Source of the DNA: Lysobacterales bacterium
GTDB lineage: Bacteria; Pseudomonadota; Gammaproteobacteria; Xanthomonadales; Xanthomonadaceae
Length of the DNA: 9,900 nt
Direction of reading: 5' to 3'
NCBI GenBank assembly: GCA_015655035.1
Contig: JAATFS010000191.1
Coordinates: forward strand, 1 to 9,900
Translations under genes and position numbers: made by a program
The notes under the pieces: generated by a model
The model's input: the letters and a program-made list of their open reading frames with translations, nothing else
Told to the model about the DNA's origin: nothing
Database searches by the model: none
Shown: positions 1-5,516 of the stretch, in pieces
Layout: every line of letters begins with the position of its first letter
How positions within the stretch are numbered: the stretch's first letter is position 1

Positions 1-1004
1 ACTTCGTCGCCCTCGAATTCGGTGTGCGCGTAGTCGGTGTGGCCGAAGCTGTAGCGCAGGCCGCTGCCTTCGCCCCACGGATCGGTCAGGCCGCCCTTGA
101 GTTCGTAGCGGTCCTGCTGCAGGTGCAGCCAAACGCCGCGTTCGCCGGCGGCGATATCGCCCGGTTCGCCGGGATTGCCGTAGTTGTCGCGCAAGCGCGA
201 GGCCGATACGCCGACGAAGCCCCAGTCGCCTGACAGCGATGCGCCGACCGCCCCGGACTTGGAGTCCACGAACGAATTGGCCTGCTTGCCCTCGGGGGTG
301 TCGTAGCCGTTGAGGTTGCGATAGACGCCATCGGCATGGATCGACAGGCCGCTGCCATTACCGGCATCGAGGCGGAACATGTCGGTGTTGCCATCCTTGT
401 CGCCACCGTCGAAGCGCACTTCGGCGCGGCCATGCGCGCCGTCCACCGGGGTCTCGGCGATCCGGCCATCGACTACGTTGACCACGCCGCCAATGGCGCC
501 GGAACCGTACAGCAGGGTGGAGGGGCCTTTCAGCACTTCGATCTGGTCGGCCAGGAACGGCTCGATGGCCGGGGAGTGGTCCTGGCTGACGGTGGACACG
601 TCCTGGGTGGCCAGGCCGCCGCTGAGGATGGCCACGCGCGGGCCGTCGAGACCCCGGATGATCGGGCGGCCGACGCCGGGGCCGAAATTGGAGCTCTGTA
701 CTCCGGGCAGGCCGGCGACGGTTTCGCCGAGGCTGGCGGAGCGCGCCTCGTCGAGTTTCTCGCCAGCCAGTACCTCCACCGGCCGGCTCAGCTCGGCAGC
801 GGTGTCGCGCAATGGGCTGGCAGTCACCACGACCGCGTTCAGATCCTTGACGTGGCGATCGCTGCTGCCGACATGGTCGTGGCGGGGGTCGCTGGCCGGC
901 TGGGTTTGCGGGTCGTCGGCCGCCCATGCCAGTGCGGGGCTGAGCAGGCTGGCGACGGCCAGGGAAAGGGCGGAGCGGCGAAACGAGCGGGAGATGGGAA
1001 ACAT
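1..1004 (-). CDS. TonB-dependent outer-membrane receptor, ZnuD-like (probable zinc uptake), 3' end cut off
   Basis: Outer-membrane beta-barrel receptor that imports a ligand using TonB energy; zinc is the likely ligand. Only the first 334 codons lie in the window. A signal peptide covers about residues 1-28 (RRSALSLAVASLL core, cleavage near AWA-ADD). A short His-containing segment follows (RHDHVGSSDRH, 41-51), then a TonB-box-like stretch VVVTAS (58-63). The plug domain (about 64-180) includes LPGVQSSNFGPGVGRPIIRG and the plug-end signature LKGPSTLLYGSGAIGGVVNV (159-178). Strands of the barrel follow. The plug wording resembles the ZnuD zinc/cadmium receptor family as I recall it. The start ATG (1004-1002) has a weak AGG about 10 nt upstream. 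The gene is divergent from a MerC-like gene and has a Zur-box-like palindrome 15 bp before its start, which supports zinc-regulated metal uptake. Receptor class is nearly certain; zinc specificity is inferred, and copper or another metal is possible. Confidence 0.9.
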   Translation of the reverse strand, partial: MFPISRSFRRSALSLAVASLLSPALAWAADDPQTQPASDPRHDHVGSSDRHVKDLNAVVVTASPLRDTAAELSRPVEVLAGEKLDEARSASLGETVAGLPGVQSSNFGPGVGRPIIRGLDGPRVAILSGGLATQDVSTVSQDHSPAIEPFLADQIEVLKGPSTLLYGSGAIGGVVNVVDGRIAETPVDGAHGRAEVRFDGGDKDGNTDMFRLDAGNGSGLSIHADGVYRNLNGYDTPEGKQANSFVDSKSGAVGASLSGDWGFVGVSASRLRDNYGNPGEPGDIAAGERGVWLHLQQDRYELKGGLTDPWGEGSGLRYSFGHTDYAHTEFEGDE

Positions 1005-1018
1005 GGGGTTACCTATGG

Positions 1019-1037
1019 ATTGTTACTATGTATCAAT
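1019..1037. promoter_or_regulatory. Zur-box-like operator next to the TonB receptor gene
   Basis: The 19-bp sequence ATTGTTACTATGTATCAAT is an inverted repeat: ATTGTTAC and GTATCAAT match at 7 of 8 positions around a TAT centre. Against the enterobacterial Zur consensus AATGTTATANTATAACATT it matches 12 of 18 informative positions. It lies 15-33 bp upstream of the receptor start, where a bound repressor would block transcription. This is an inference from sequence; another Fur-family protein could use it. Confidence 0.5.
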
Positions 1038-1117
1038 GGCCGGGTGCGGCAGGCCGATTCGATAAGCGCTGTGCAGCGCAATCGCAGGGAGGAGGTGGCG
1101 CCAAGGGACGGTTGGAT

Positions 1118-1136
1118 AATGTTATATTATTCCATG
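1118..1136. promoter_or_regulatory. Zur-box-like operator over the promoter of the MerC-like gene
   Basis: AATGTTATATTATTCCATG matches the Zur consensus AATGTTATANTATAACATT at 15 of 18 informative positions, with a perfect left half-site. It includes a TATATT/TATTAT sequence that would serve as the -10 element of the MerC-like gene 27 bp downstream, so binding would occlude the promoter. The sequence also matches a Fur box, but only at 11 of 19 positions. It is a conspicuous AT-rich island in GC-rich surroundings. Zur control of a receptor/MerC pair fits known zinc-starvation regulons; the assignment here is inferred. Confidence 0.65.
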
Positions 1137-1162
1137 CCGCCCACGTCACCGTGCTGAAAGTC

Positions 1163-1576
1163 ATGGCCCGCCCGTCCTCTCTTCGTCATCTGCTTGATCG
1201 CTTCGGTGCAACCGGATCGTTGTTGTGTGCCGTGCATTGCGCGGTACTGCCGTTGCTGCTGGCATTGGCGCCGGCGGTGGGGATGTCGGTCTGGCTGGGA
1301 GACGGGTTGGAGCGGGCGATCGTGGTGTTCGTGAGCTTGCTCGGGCTGTTCAGTCTGGCGCTGGGCTATCGTCGTCACCGCACCTGGCATGCGCTTGGGC
1401 TGCTGCTACCGGGATTGGGCTTGCTGTGGGCGGGGTTGCTATACGCGCCGTTGCACCACTCGGTAACGCCACATGCGGTGGTAATGACGCTTGGCGGAGC
1501 GCTGGTCGGCCTGGCGCACCTGATGAACCTGCGCCTCAACCACGTTCATCTTCACGACGCCAGCTGCGCGCATTAG
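1163..1576 (+). CDS. MerC-family small integral membrane protein (probable metal handling)
   Basis: Inner-membrane protein of 137 residues with four predicted helices (about 18-38, 48-68, 77-95, 104-122). Helix 1 carries the MerC-like metal motif LLCAVHCAVLP, with Cys22, His25 and Cys26. The C-terminal tail is rich in His (NHVHLHDASCAH, 126-137), and His98, His99 and His104 sit between helices 3 and 4. MerC proteins move or bind soft metals. No mercury-resistance genes are nearby, and the divergent ZnuD-like receptor plus two Zur-like boxes point to zinc starvation instead. The ATG at 1163 was chosen because it begins the conserved part and leaves the operator in the untranslated leader. An in-frame GTG at 1151 is possible; the reading frame stays open back to 1028, but that start would lie upstream of the operator and promoter. 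No strong Shine-Dalgarno sequence is visible. Family is well supported; substrate is inferred. Confidence 0.82.
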   Translation: MARPSSLRHLLDRFGATGSLLCAVHCAVLPLLLALAPAVGMSVWLGDGLERAIVVFVSLLGLFSLALGYRRHRTWHALGLLLPGLGLLWAGLLYAPLHHSVTPHAVVMTLGGALVGLAHLMNLRLNHVHLHDASCAH

Positions 1577-1634
1577 AACCGACGTGATAGTCTTGCCGAC
1601 CTTGCGCGAGGGCGCCGTAGGCGTGAACCTCGCC

Positions 1635-1659
1635 AAACCCGTGCCAGCGCGGGGTTTTT
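1635..1659 (+). terminator. Possible intrinsic terminator after the MerC-like gene
   Basis: AAACCC pairs with GGGTTT and GTG with CGC around a CCAG loop, with one bulged G, giving a 9-bp stem followed by a short T-run (five Ts in all, partly within the stem). It lies 58 bp past the MerC-like stop and 26 bp before the THX start. It may end the upstream transcript or act as an attenuator for THX. The short T-run and the bulge keep confidence moderate. Confidence 0.45.
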
Positions 1660-1685
1660 CGTATTCACATTCAGGAGTTGACGAC

Positions 1686-1868
1686 ATGGGTAAGGGTGAC
1701 CGCAAGACCGCCAAGGGCAAGCGCTACAACGCCAGCTATGGCAATTCGCGCTCGCATAGCGTGAGCAAGGTGGCCGTGGGTGCAACCGCATCGGTCACCA
1801 AGAAGAGCGTGGTCAAGGCGCCGGCCAAGAAGGCCGTGGCCAAGAAGGCCGTGGCCAAGGCCGGCTGA
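1686..1868 (+). CDS. 30S ribosomal protein THX
   Basis: Very basic 60-residue protein. The N-terminal part, MGKGDRKTAKGKRYNASYG, matches the THX family (Thermus Thx/bTHX, bound in the head of the 30S subunit). The family core is about 25-30 residues; here it is followed by a linker and a Lys/Ala/Pro-rich tail (about 43-60, with AKKAVAKKAVAKAG) resembling a histone H1 tail. The start is set by AGGAG at 1673-1677, 8 nt before ATG 1686; the frame is open further upstream but that part is not conserved. A strong terminator follows the stop by 23 bp, so the transcript probably ends here. The protein may stabilise 30S subunits, but its role in proteobacteria is little defined. Confidence 0.85.
   Translation: MGKGDRKTAKGKRYNASYGNSRSHSVSKVAVGATASVTKKSVVKAPAKKAVAKKAVAKAG
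1823..1860 (+). repeat. 15-bp tandem repeat inside the THX gene
   Basis: The unit AAGAAGGCCGTGGCC occurs twice in perfect tandem (1827-1841 and 1842-1856); period-15 identity covers 1823-1860, about 2.5 copies. It encodes KKAVA KKAVA K in the basic tail. Because the unit is a whole number of codons, slippage would change the tail by five residues without a frameshift. Confidence 0.8.
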
Positions 1869-1891
1869 TCCAGCTGCTCTGTTTTGCCTGG

Positions 1892-1919
1892 AAAACGCGG
1901 CGCTTGCGCCGCGTTTTTT
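1892..1919 (+). terminator. Strong intrinsic terminator downstream of THX
   Basis: Perfect 11-bp stem AAAACGCGGCG / CGCCGCGTTTT around a CTTG tetraloop. The run of six Ts at 1914-1919 overlaps the 3' arm. It starts 23 bp after the THX stop. The A-tract on the 5' side would also make it partly work for transcription coming from the right. Confidence 0.9.
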
Positions 1920-2092
1920 CATTTGGGCAATGGTCAATGGCCGCATTGCGGCACAGCCAATGCGCGTGACTACGGCCTAGGGCGTCGGCAGGGCGTTCAT
2001 CATCGAGTCGATGCAGCGCCCATCTGCTGCCTGGAGTGGCTTCAAGATCGCTTCCGCCGCCGCGACCGGGCGGCAGCGTTGCCGATGAACCG

Positions 2093-3352
2093 TCACTGCC
2101 CGGCAGCGTTGGCTCGAGCATTGAGGGCAGGCAGCAATGTTCGCGGGTTGCCGTCGTTGGCGGCCGCCGGGATCTGCAACAGGCGCGTCAGCAGCGGATA
2201 CACGTCAACGTTGTCGAACGCCGGCAGTACCTTGCCCTGGGCGAAGTCCGGGCCGCGCGCGACGAATACCGCACGCATCGACGGCAGTGCCGGATCGAAG
2301 CCATGCGAGCCCCGGGTGTGCCCGGCGCGGCTGGGGATTTCGTTGGCGGGCATGGCATCCCAGCCTTCGCTCATCTGGCAGACAATCGAAGGGATGCGCG
2401 GGTTGCTGCCGTAGTGCCAACGCGCCGGCAGTTGCTGCTTGCGCCAGCACGCGTAGTTCGGATGCGCGCCGAGCAGCCGCGCTTCGACCTTGGCGCCTTC
2501 GCCGGGGCGCGGCTCGATGCCGATCGATTGCCCGATCGACACGACCTCGGCTTCATCGAACGGCACCATGTCCTCGATCGCGACGACATGATCTGGTGCG
2601 ACCGTGGCCATGCCGTGGTCGGACACCACGATCAGGTTGGTGTCATCCAGTGCACCCTGCTGTGCCATGCCGGCCAGCAATTGCCCGATCGCGGTATCCA
2701 CCAGCTTGACGGCATCCAGGTATTCGGGTGAATCCGGGCCGTAGTCGTGTCCGGCATGGTCCGCCTGGTCGAAATACAGCGTCATCAGGCGCGGAGCCTG
2801 CGGGCCGCGCTGCCGCAACCACTCCAGCACGCGTTGCACGCGCGCCGGCGCCGGCACCTTGCCGTCGTAGAGCTGCCATTGGCTCGGCTGCACGCCCTGG
2901 ATCGGTGCCTCGCTGCCCGGCCATGCCCAGGTGGCGCTGCGCACGCCGGCGTTTTCCGCGCCCACCCAGATCGGTTGGCCGCCCCACCAGCGGGCATCGC
3001 GGATCGCCGCCATATTGCCGAGCTTGAATTGGCCGAGCGTGGGATCGCTCATGCGGTTGTGGACGATGCCGTGGTGATCCGGGCGCAGTCCGGTGACCAG
3101 GGTGTAGTGGTTGGGAAAGGTCAGCGATGGATACGACGGATTCATCCACTGTGCGCGCACGCCATCATGGGCGATGCGTGACAGATGCGGGGTAATGCCA
3201 GGGTCCAGCATGTCAGCACGCAAGCCGTCGATGGACACCAGTACCAGCCTGGCGGGCGGGGCGAGGCTCTTGGTCGGAGATGGCAGGGTGGTGGAGCAGG
3301 CGGAGAGCAGCAGTGCGGCGAGGGCCACGGGCAGGGACAGCGTGTAGTTCAT
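2093..3352 (-). CDS. Nucleotide pyrophosphatase/phosphodiesterase (NPP type), lipoprotein
   Basis: Alkaline-phosphatase-superfamily enzyme of 419 residues that hydrolyses phosphodiesters such as nucleotide pyrophosphates, releasing nucleoside monophosphate, probably at the periplasmic face of a membrane. The N-terminus is a lipoprotein signal with lipobox LSAC (Cys19). The two-zinc site is complete: Asp42 (SIDG), nucleophile Thr78 (SLTFPNHYT), Asn99 (IVHNR), Asp198 and His202 (DQADHAGH), Asp245 and His246 (VSDHG), and His350 (GSHGFDP). Most of these align at a constant offset of 12 with the residues I recall for the Xanthomonas NPP crystal structure. The retained Asn99 and absence of an inserted Arg (as in alkaline phosphatase) favour diester hydrolysis. 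The gene stands alone: a 76-bp gap separates it from ogt, with a promoter-like sequence directly at the ATG and no Shine-Dalgarno. The physiological substrate is unknown. Confidence 0.93.
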   Translation of the reverse strand: MNYTLSLPVALAALLLSACSTTLPSPTKSLAPPARLVLVSIDGLRADMLDPGITPHLSRIAHDGVRAQWMNPSYPSLTFPNHYTLVTGLRPDHHGIVHNRMSDPTLGQFKLGNMAAIRDARWWGGQPIWVGAENAGVRSATWAWPGSEAPIQGVQPSQWQLYDGKVPAPARVQRVLEWLRQRGPQAPRLMTLYFDQADHAGHDYGPDSPEYLDAVKLVDTAIGQLLAGMAQQGALDDTNLIVVSDHGMATVAPDHVVAIEDMVPFDEAEVVSIGQSIGIEPRPGEGAKVEARLLGAHPNYACWRKQQLPARWHYGSNPRIPSIVCQMSEGWDAMPANEIPSRAGHTRGSHGFDPALPSMRAVFVARGPDFAQGKVLPAFDNVDVYPLLTRLLQIPAAANDGNPRTLLPALNARANAAGQ

Positions 3353-3358
3353 GCGGCC

Positions 3359-3386
3359 ATTCTAGAACGTGTGAATGACTTGTCGA
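3359..3386 (-). promoter_or_regulatory. Sigma-70-like promoter for the NPP gene, predicted leaderless
   Basis: Read on the minus strand, TCGACA (5 of 6 to TTGACA; plus positions 3381-3386) is followed after 16 bp by TAGAAT (5 of 6 to TATAAT; 3359-3364). The expected start site, 7 bp beyond the -10, falls at 3352, which is the A of the NPP start codon. There is no Shine-Dalgarno before this ATG and no alternative Met until residue 48, so a leaderless transcript fits. Confidence 0.6.
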
Positions 3387-3428
3387 AGACATCGCCTGCG
3401 ACATGCGAGGCCGTTGCTTGCCCGATTC

Positions 3429-3935
3429 CTAGCGTGCGAACAGCTCGGCTTCGCGCGGCTCGAATCCCTCCAGACGCAGCAGCGCGAGTTTGGTCGGCAA
3501 GCCGCCGCCAAAGCCGGTAAGGGCGCCATTGGCACCGATCACGCGATGGCACGGCAATACGATGGGTAATGGATTGCGCCCATTTGCCGCGCCGACCGCG
3601 CGGGCGGCCGTCGGTTGTCCCACGCGCTGCGCCAACTGCGCATAGCTCCAGGTTTGCCCGAACGGGATCTGCGCCAGTGTGTGCCAGACCCGTCGCTGGA
3701 AGTCGGTACCTGCCGGCGCCAGCGGCAGGTCGAAGCCGCTGCGTTCGCCATGCAGGTAGGCGAGCAGTTGCCGGCGCGCCTCGGTTACCGCCGCCGGATC
3801 GCGCTGCCAGCGTTCGCGGCCTTTGGCTTCGTGGCGGTTCTGCGGGAACAGGATATGGCGAATGCCGTGGCTATCGGCGGCAACCGTCAGCGTGCCGATG
3901 GGGCTGTCGAAGGTGTCGAAGTAGAGCGTGCTCAT
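3429..3935 (-). CDS. ogt: Methylated-DNA--protein-cysteine S-methyltransferase (O6-alkylguanine-DNA alkyltransferase)
   Basis: Suicide repair protein of 168 residues that moves the alkyl group from O6-alkylguanine in DNA to its own cysteine. An N-terminal RNase H-like domain (about 1-75) precedes the DNA-binding/catalytic domain. The helix-turn-helix has QTWSYAQLA (94-102) and ARAVGAANGRNP (111-122), where Arg112 is the arginine finger. The active site is PCHRVIG with acceptor Cys129, followed by the GFGGG turn. Length is normal for Ogt. The start ATG overlaps the stop of the ada-alkA gene as ATGA and has an AAGGAG 9 nt upstream inside that gene, so the two are translationally coupled in one alkylation-repair operon. 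This protein supplies the O6-methyltransferase activity that the upstream fusion lacks. Confidence 0.96.
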   Translation of the reverse strand: MSTLYFDTFDSPIGTLTVAADSHGIRHILFPQNRHEAKGRERWQRDPAAVTEARRQLLAYLHGERSGFDLPLAPAGTDFQRRVWHTLAQIPFGQTWSYAQLAQRVGQPTAARAVGAANGRNPLPIVLPCHRVIGANGALTGFGGGLPTKLALLRLEGFEPREAELFAR

Positions 3936-5395
3936 CGTGGGTTCTCCTTGCGGTCGTTGGCCAAGTGCCAGAGTTGCAGTACCGCGTAAGCGCGCCAGGG
4001 GCGCCAGGCGTAGGAGCGGGCTTCGGTGTCGCGCTCGCTGAGCCGGCCGGGGGCGCCGAGGATTTGTTGCAGGATCAGGTCGCCTGCGGGAAACGCGTCG
4101 GGATGGGCGAGCGCGCGCATTGCGATGTAGTGCGCAGTCCAGTGGCCGATGCCGGGCAGGGCGGTGCAGCGTTGGACGAATTCATCCAGGCGTTGCCCGG
4201 CGCCAAAGTGCAGGCGTCCTTCCGTGCAGGCCACGGCCAGTGCGCGCAAGGTTGCCGCGCGGGTGCGCGGCAACCCCAGGCTTTCCAGCGGTGCGTCGCA
4301 TAGTTGCGATGGGGTGGGGAATTGCCGGTCGAGTCCGGGCGGCATGTCGCCGCGGTATCCGCCATGGCGCTCGACCAGGCGCGCGGCCAGCGTCGCGGCG
4401 CCGGCCACGCTGACTTGCTGGCCCAGGATCGCCCGCACCGCGACCTCGAAACCGTCCCAGCCGCCGGGCACGCGCAGTCCTGGCCGGTGCGCGATGGCGG
4501 TCGCCAATAGCGGCTCTTGCAGCAGCGTGGCGTGCACCGCTTGCAGGTCGGCATCCAGGTCGAACATGCGGCGTACGCGCCGCACGATGTCGGGGATCTG
4601 GCGTGGATCTGTCGCACCGATGCGCAGCAGCAACTCGGGGTGACGGGGGGCGGCGCTGACCTGGATCAGGGTCGAGGCGTCGGCAGGGCCGATCACGCGG
4701 GTGTAGCCGTTGGCGTCGATGCGTTCCAGGCCGGGAATGGCGCGACGTTGCAGGAATGCCAGTATCGTGGCGAAGTCCAGTGGTGGACGGTAGCCCAGGC
4801 GCAGGGTGAGTTCGCCACCGGGCACTTCCGTGCGCTGCTTGCGCAGTGCCGACGGTGGCATGCCGCAGCCTTCCAGGAAGGCTGCGTTGAAGCGGCGCAG
4901 GCTGTTGAAGCCGGAAGCCAGCGCCACCTGCGTCACCGGCAGGGCGGTCTCGGTCAGCAACTGCTTGGCCAGCAGCAGCCGGCGGGTACCGTGTACCTGC
5001 GCCGGCGTGGCCCCGAGTTGCTGCACGAACTTGCGTTGCAACTGGCGCGCGCTCAGGCCGAGCTGGCGTGCCAGTGCATCCACCGAGCGCTCTTGCAGCC
5101 CGCCCTCGGCAATCAACGCCAGTGCGCGCTGCACGCTTTCCTCGCCCAGGTGCTGCTGTGCCTGCGGCGATAATTCCGGTCGGCAGCGCAGGCAGGGCCG
5201 GAACCCGGCGGCGCCGGCGGCCGCAGCGCTTGGGTAATAGGTCACGTTGGCCGGCTTGGCCGCAGGCGCCGGGCATACCGGACGGCAGTAGATGCCGGTG
5301 CTGCGGACGGCGGTGAAGAACAGCCCGTCGAAACGCGCATCGCGCGCCAGGCGGGCGCGTTCGCATTGTTCGGGAGTGGGGAGCAGCGAGGGCAT
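3932..5395 (-). CDS. alkA: Ada sensor / AraC regulator / AlkA 3-methyladenine DNA glycosylase fusion
   Basis: Cytoplasmic fusion of 487 residues that probably senses DNA methylation, controls transcription and removes 3-methyladenine-type bases. The N-terminal Ada zinc domain (about 8-75) has Cys37, Cys41, Cys68 and Cys71 (IYCRPVC, FRPCLRC), one position off E. coli Ada Cys38/42/69/72; Cys37 would accept methyl from phosphotriesters. An AraC helix-turn-helix follows (about 85-187, SVDALARQLGLSARQLQRKF and ALASGFNSLRRF). The AlkA N-terminal domain is about 193-305, then the HhH-GPD glycosylase domain with LGQQVSV (324-330), hairpin LPGIGHWTA (413-421) and catalytic Asp439 (FPAGD). It lacks the C-terminal methyltransferase domain of E. 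coli Ada; ogt, overlapping by 4 bp, supplies it. Autoregulation by the methylated N-terminus is likely from the family. No convincing Shine-Dalgarno or Ada box is visible upstream. Confidence 0.95.
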   Translation of the reverse strand: MPSLLPTPEQCERARLARDARFDGLFFTAVRSTGIYCRPVCPAPAAKPANVTYYPSAAAAGAAGFRPCLRCRPELSPQAQQHLGEESVQRALALIAEGGLQERSVDALARQLGLSARQLQRKFVQQLGATPAQVHGTRRLLLAKQLLTETALPVTQVALASGFNSLRRFNAAFLEGCGMPPSALRKQRTEVPGGELTLRLGYRPPLDFATILAFLQRRAIPGLERIDANGYTRVIGPADASTLIQVSAAPRHPELLLRIGATDPRQIPDIVRRVRRMFDLDADLQAVHATLLQEPLLATAIAHRPGLRVPGGWDGFEVAVRAILGQQVSVAGAATLAARLVERHGGYRGDMPPGLDRQFPTPSQLCDAPLESLGLPRTRAATLRALAVACTEGRLHFGAGQRLDEFVQRCTALPGIGHWTAHYIAMRALAHPDAFPAGDLILQQILGAPGRLSERDTEARSYAWRPWRAYAVLQLWHLANDRKENPR

Positions 5396-5417
5396 GGGCG
5401 CAGTCTAGGCGTTGGCA

Positions 5418-5435
5418 ATGGCCATGGCTGGCCAT
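5418..5435. promoter_or_regulatory. Inverted repeat upstream of the ada-alkA gene
   Basis: ATGGCCA and TGGCCAT form a perfect 7-bp inverted repeat around a TGGC spacer, 23-40 bp before the ada-alkA start codon. It sits where an operator or part of the untranslated leader would lie. It does not resemble the E. coli Ada box, and such a GC-rich palindrome can occur by chance. Confidence 0.25.
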
Positions 5436-5516
5436 ATTCGGACATCGATGTGGGCCCCGGCGCGACATTTAAGGCGGGGTTCGGAAGCGCGGCGCATTCA
5501 GCCATAGACTGGGGCA

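Noticed and set aside
1115..1133. Fur (iron) box reading of the AT-rich palindrome
   Set aside because: It matches the Fur 19-mer at only 11 of 19 positions, against 15 of 18 for Zur; kept as a minor alternative.
336..1157. Plus-strand open frame across the TonB receptor start and the intergenic operators
   Set aside because: It opposes a clear receptor sequence with signal peptide and plug motifs, and it has no protein-like features.
1028..1162. 45-residue N-terminal extension of the MerC-like protein
   Set aside because: It would translate through the second Zur-like operator and its -10 element and is not membrane-protein-like; ATG 1163 begins the family sequence.
2071..2111. 11-bp direct repeat CGGCAGCGTTG spanning the end of the NPP gene
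   Set aside because: Two copies 30 bp apart, GC-rich, with no associated element; probably chance. No terminator for the NPP gene was found there either.
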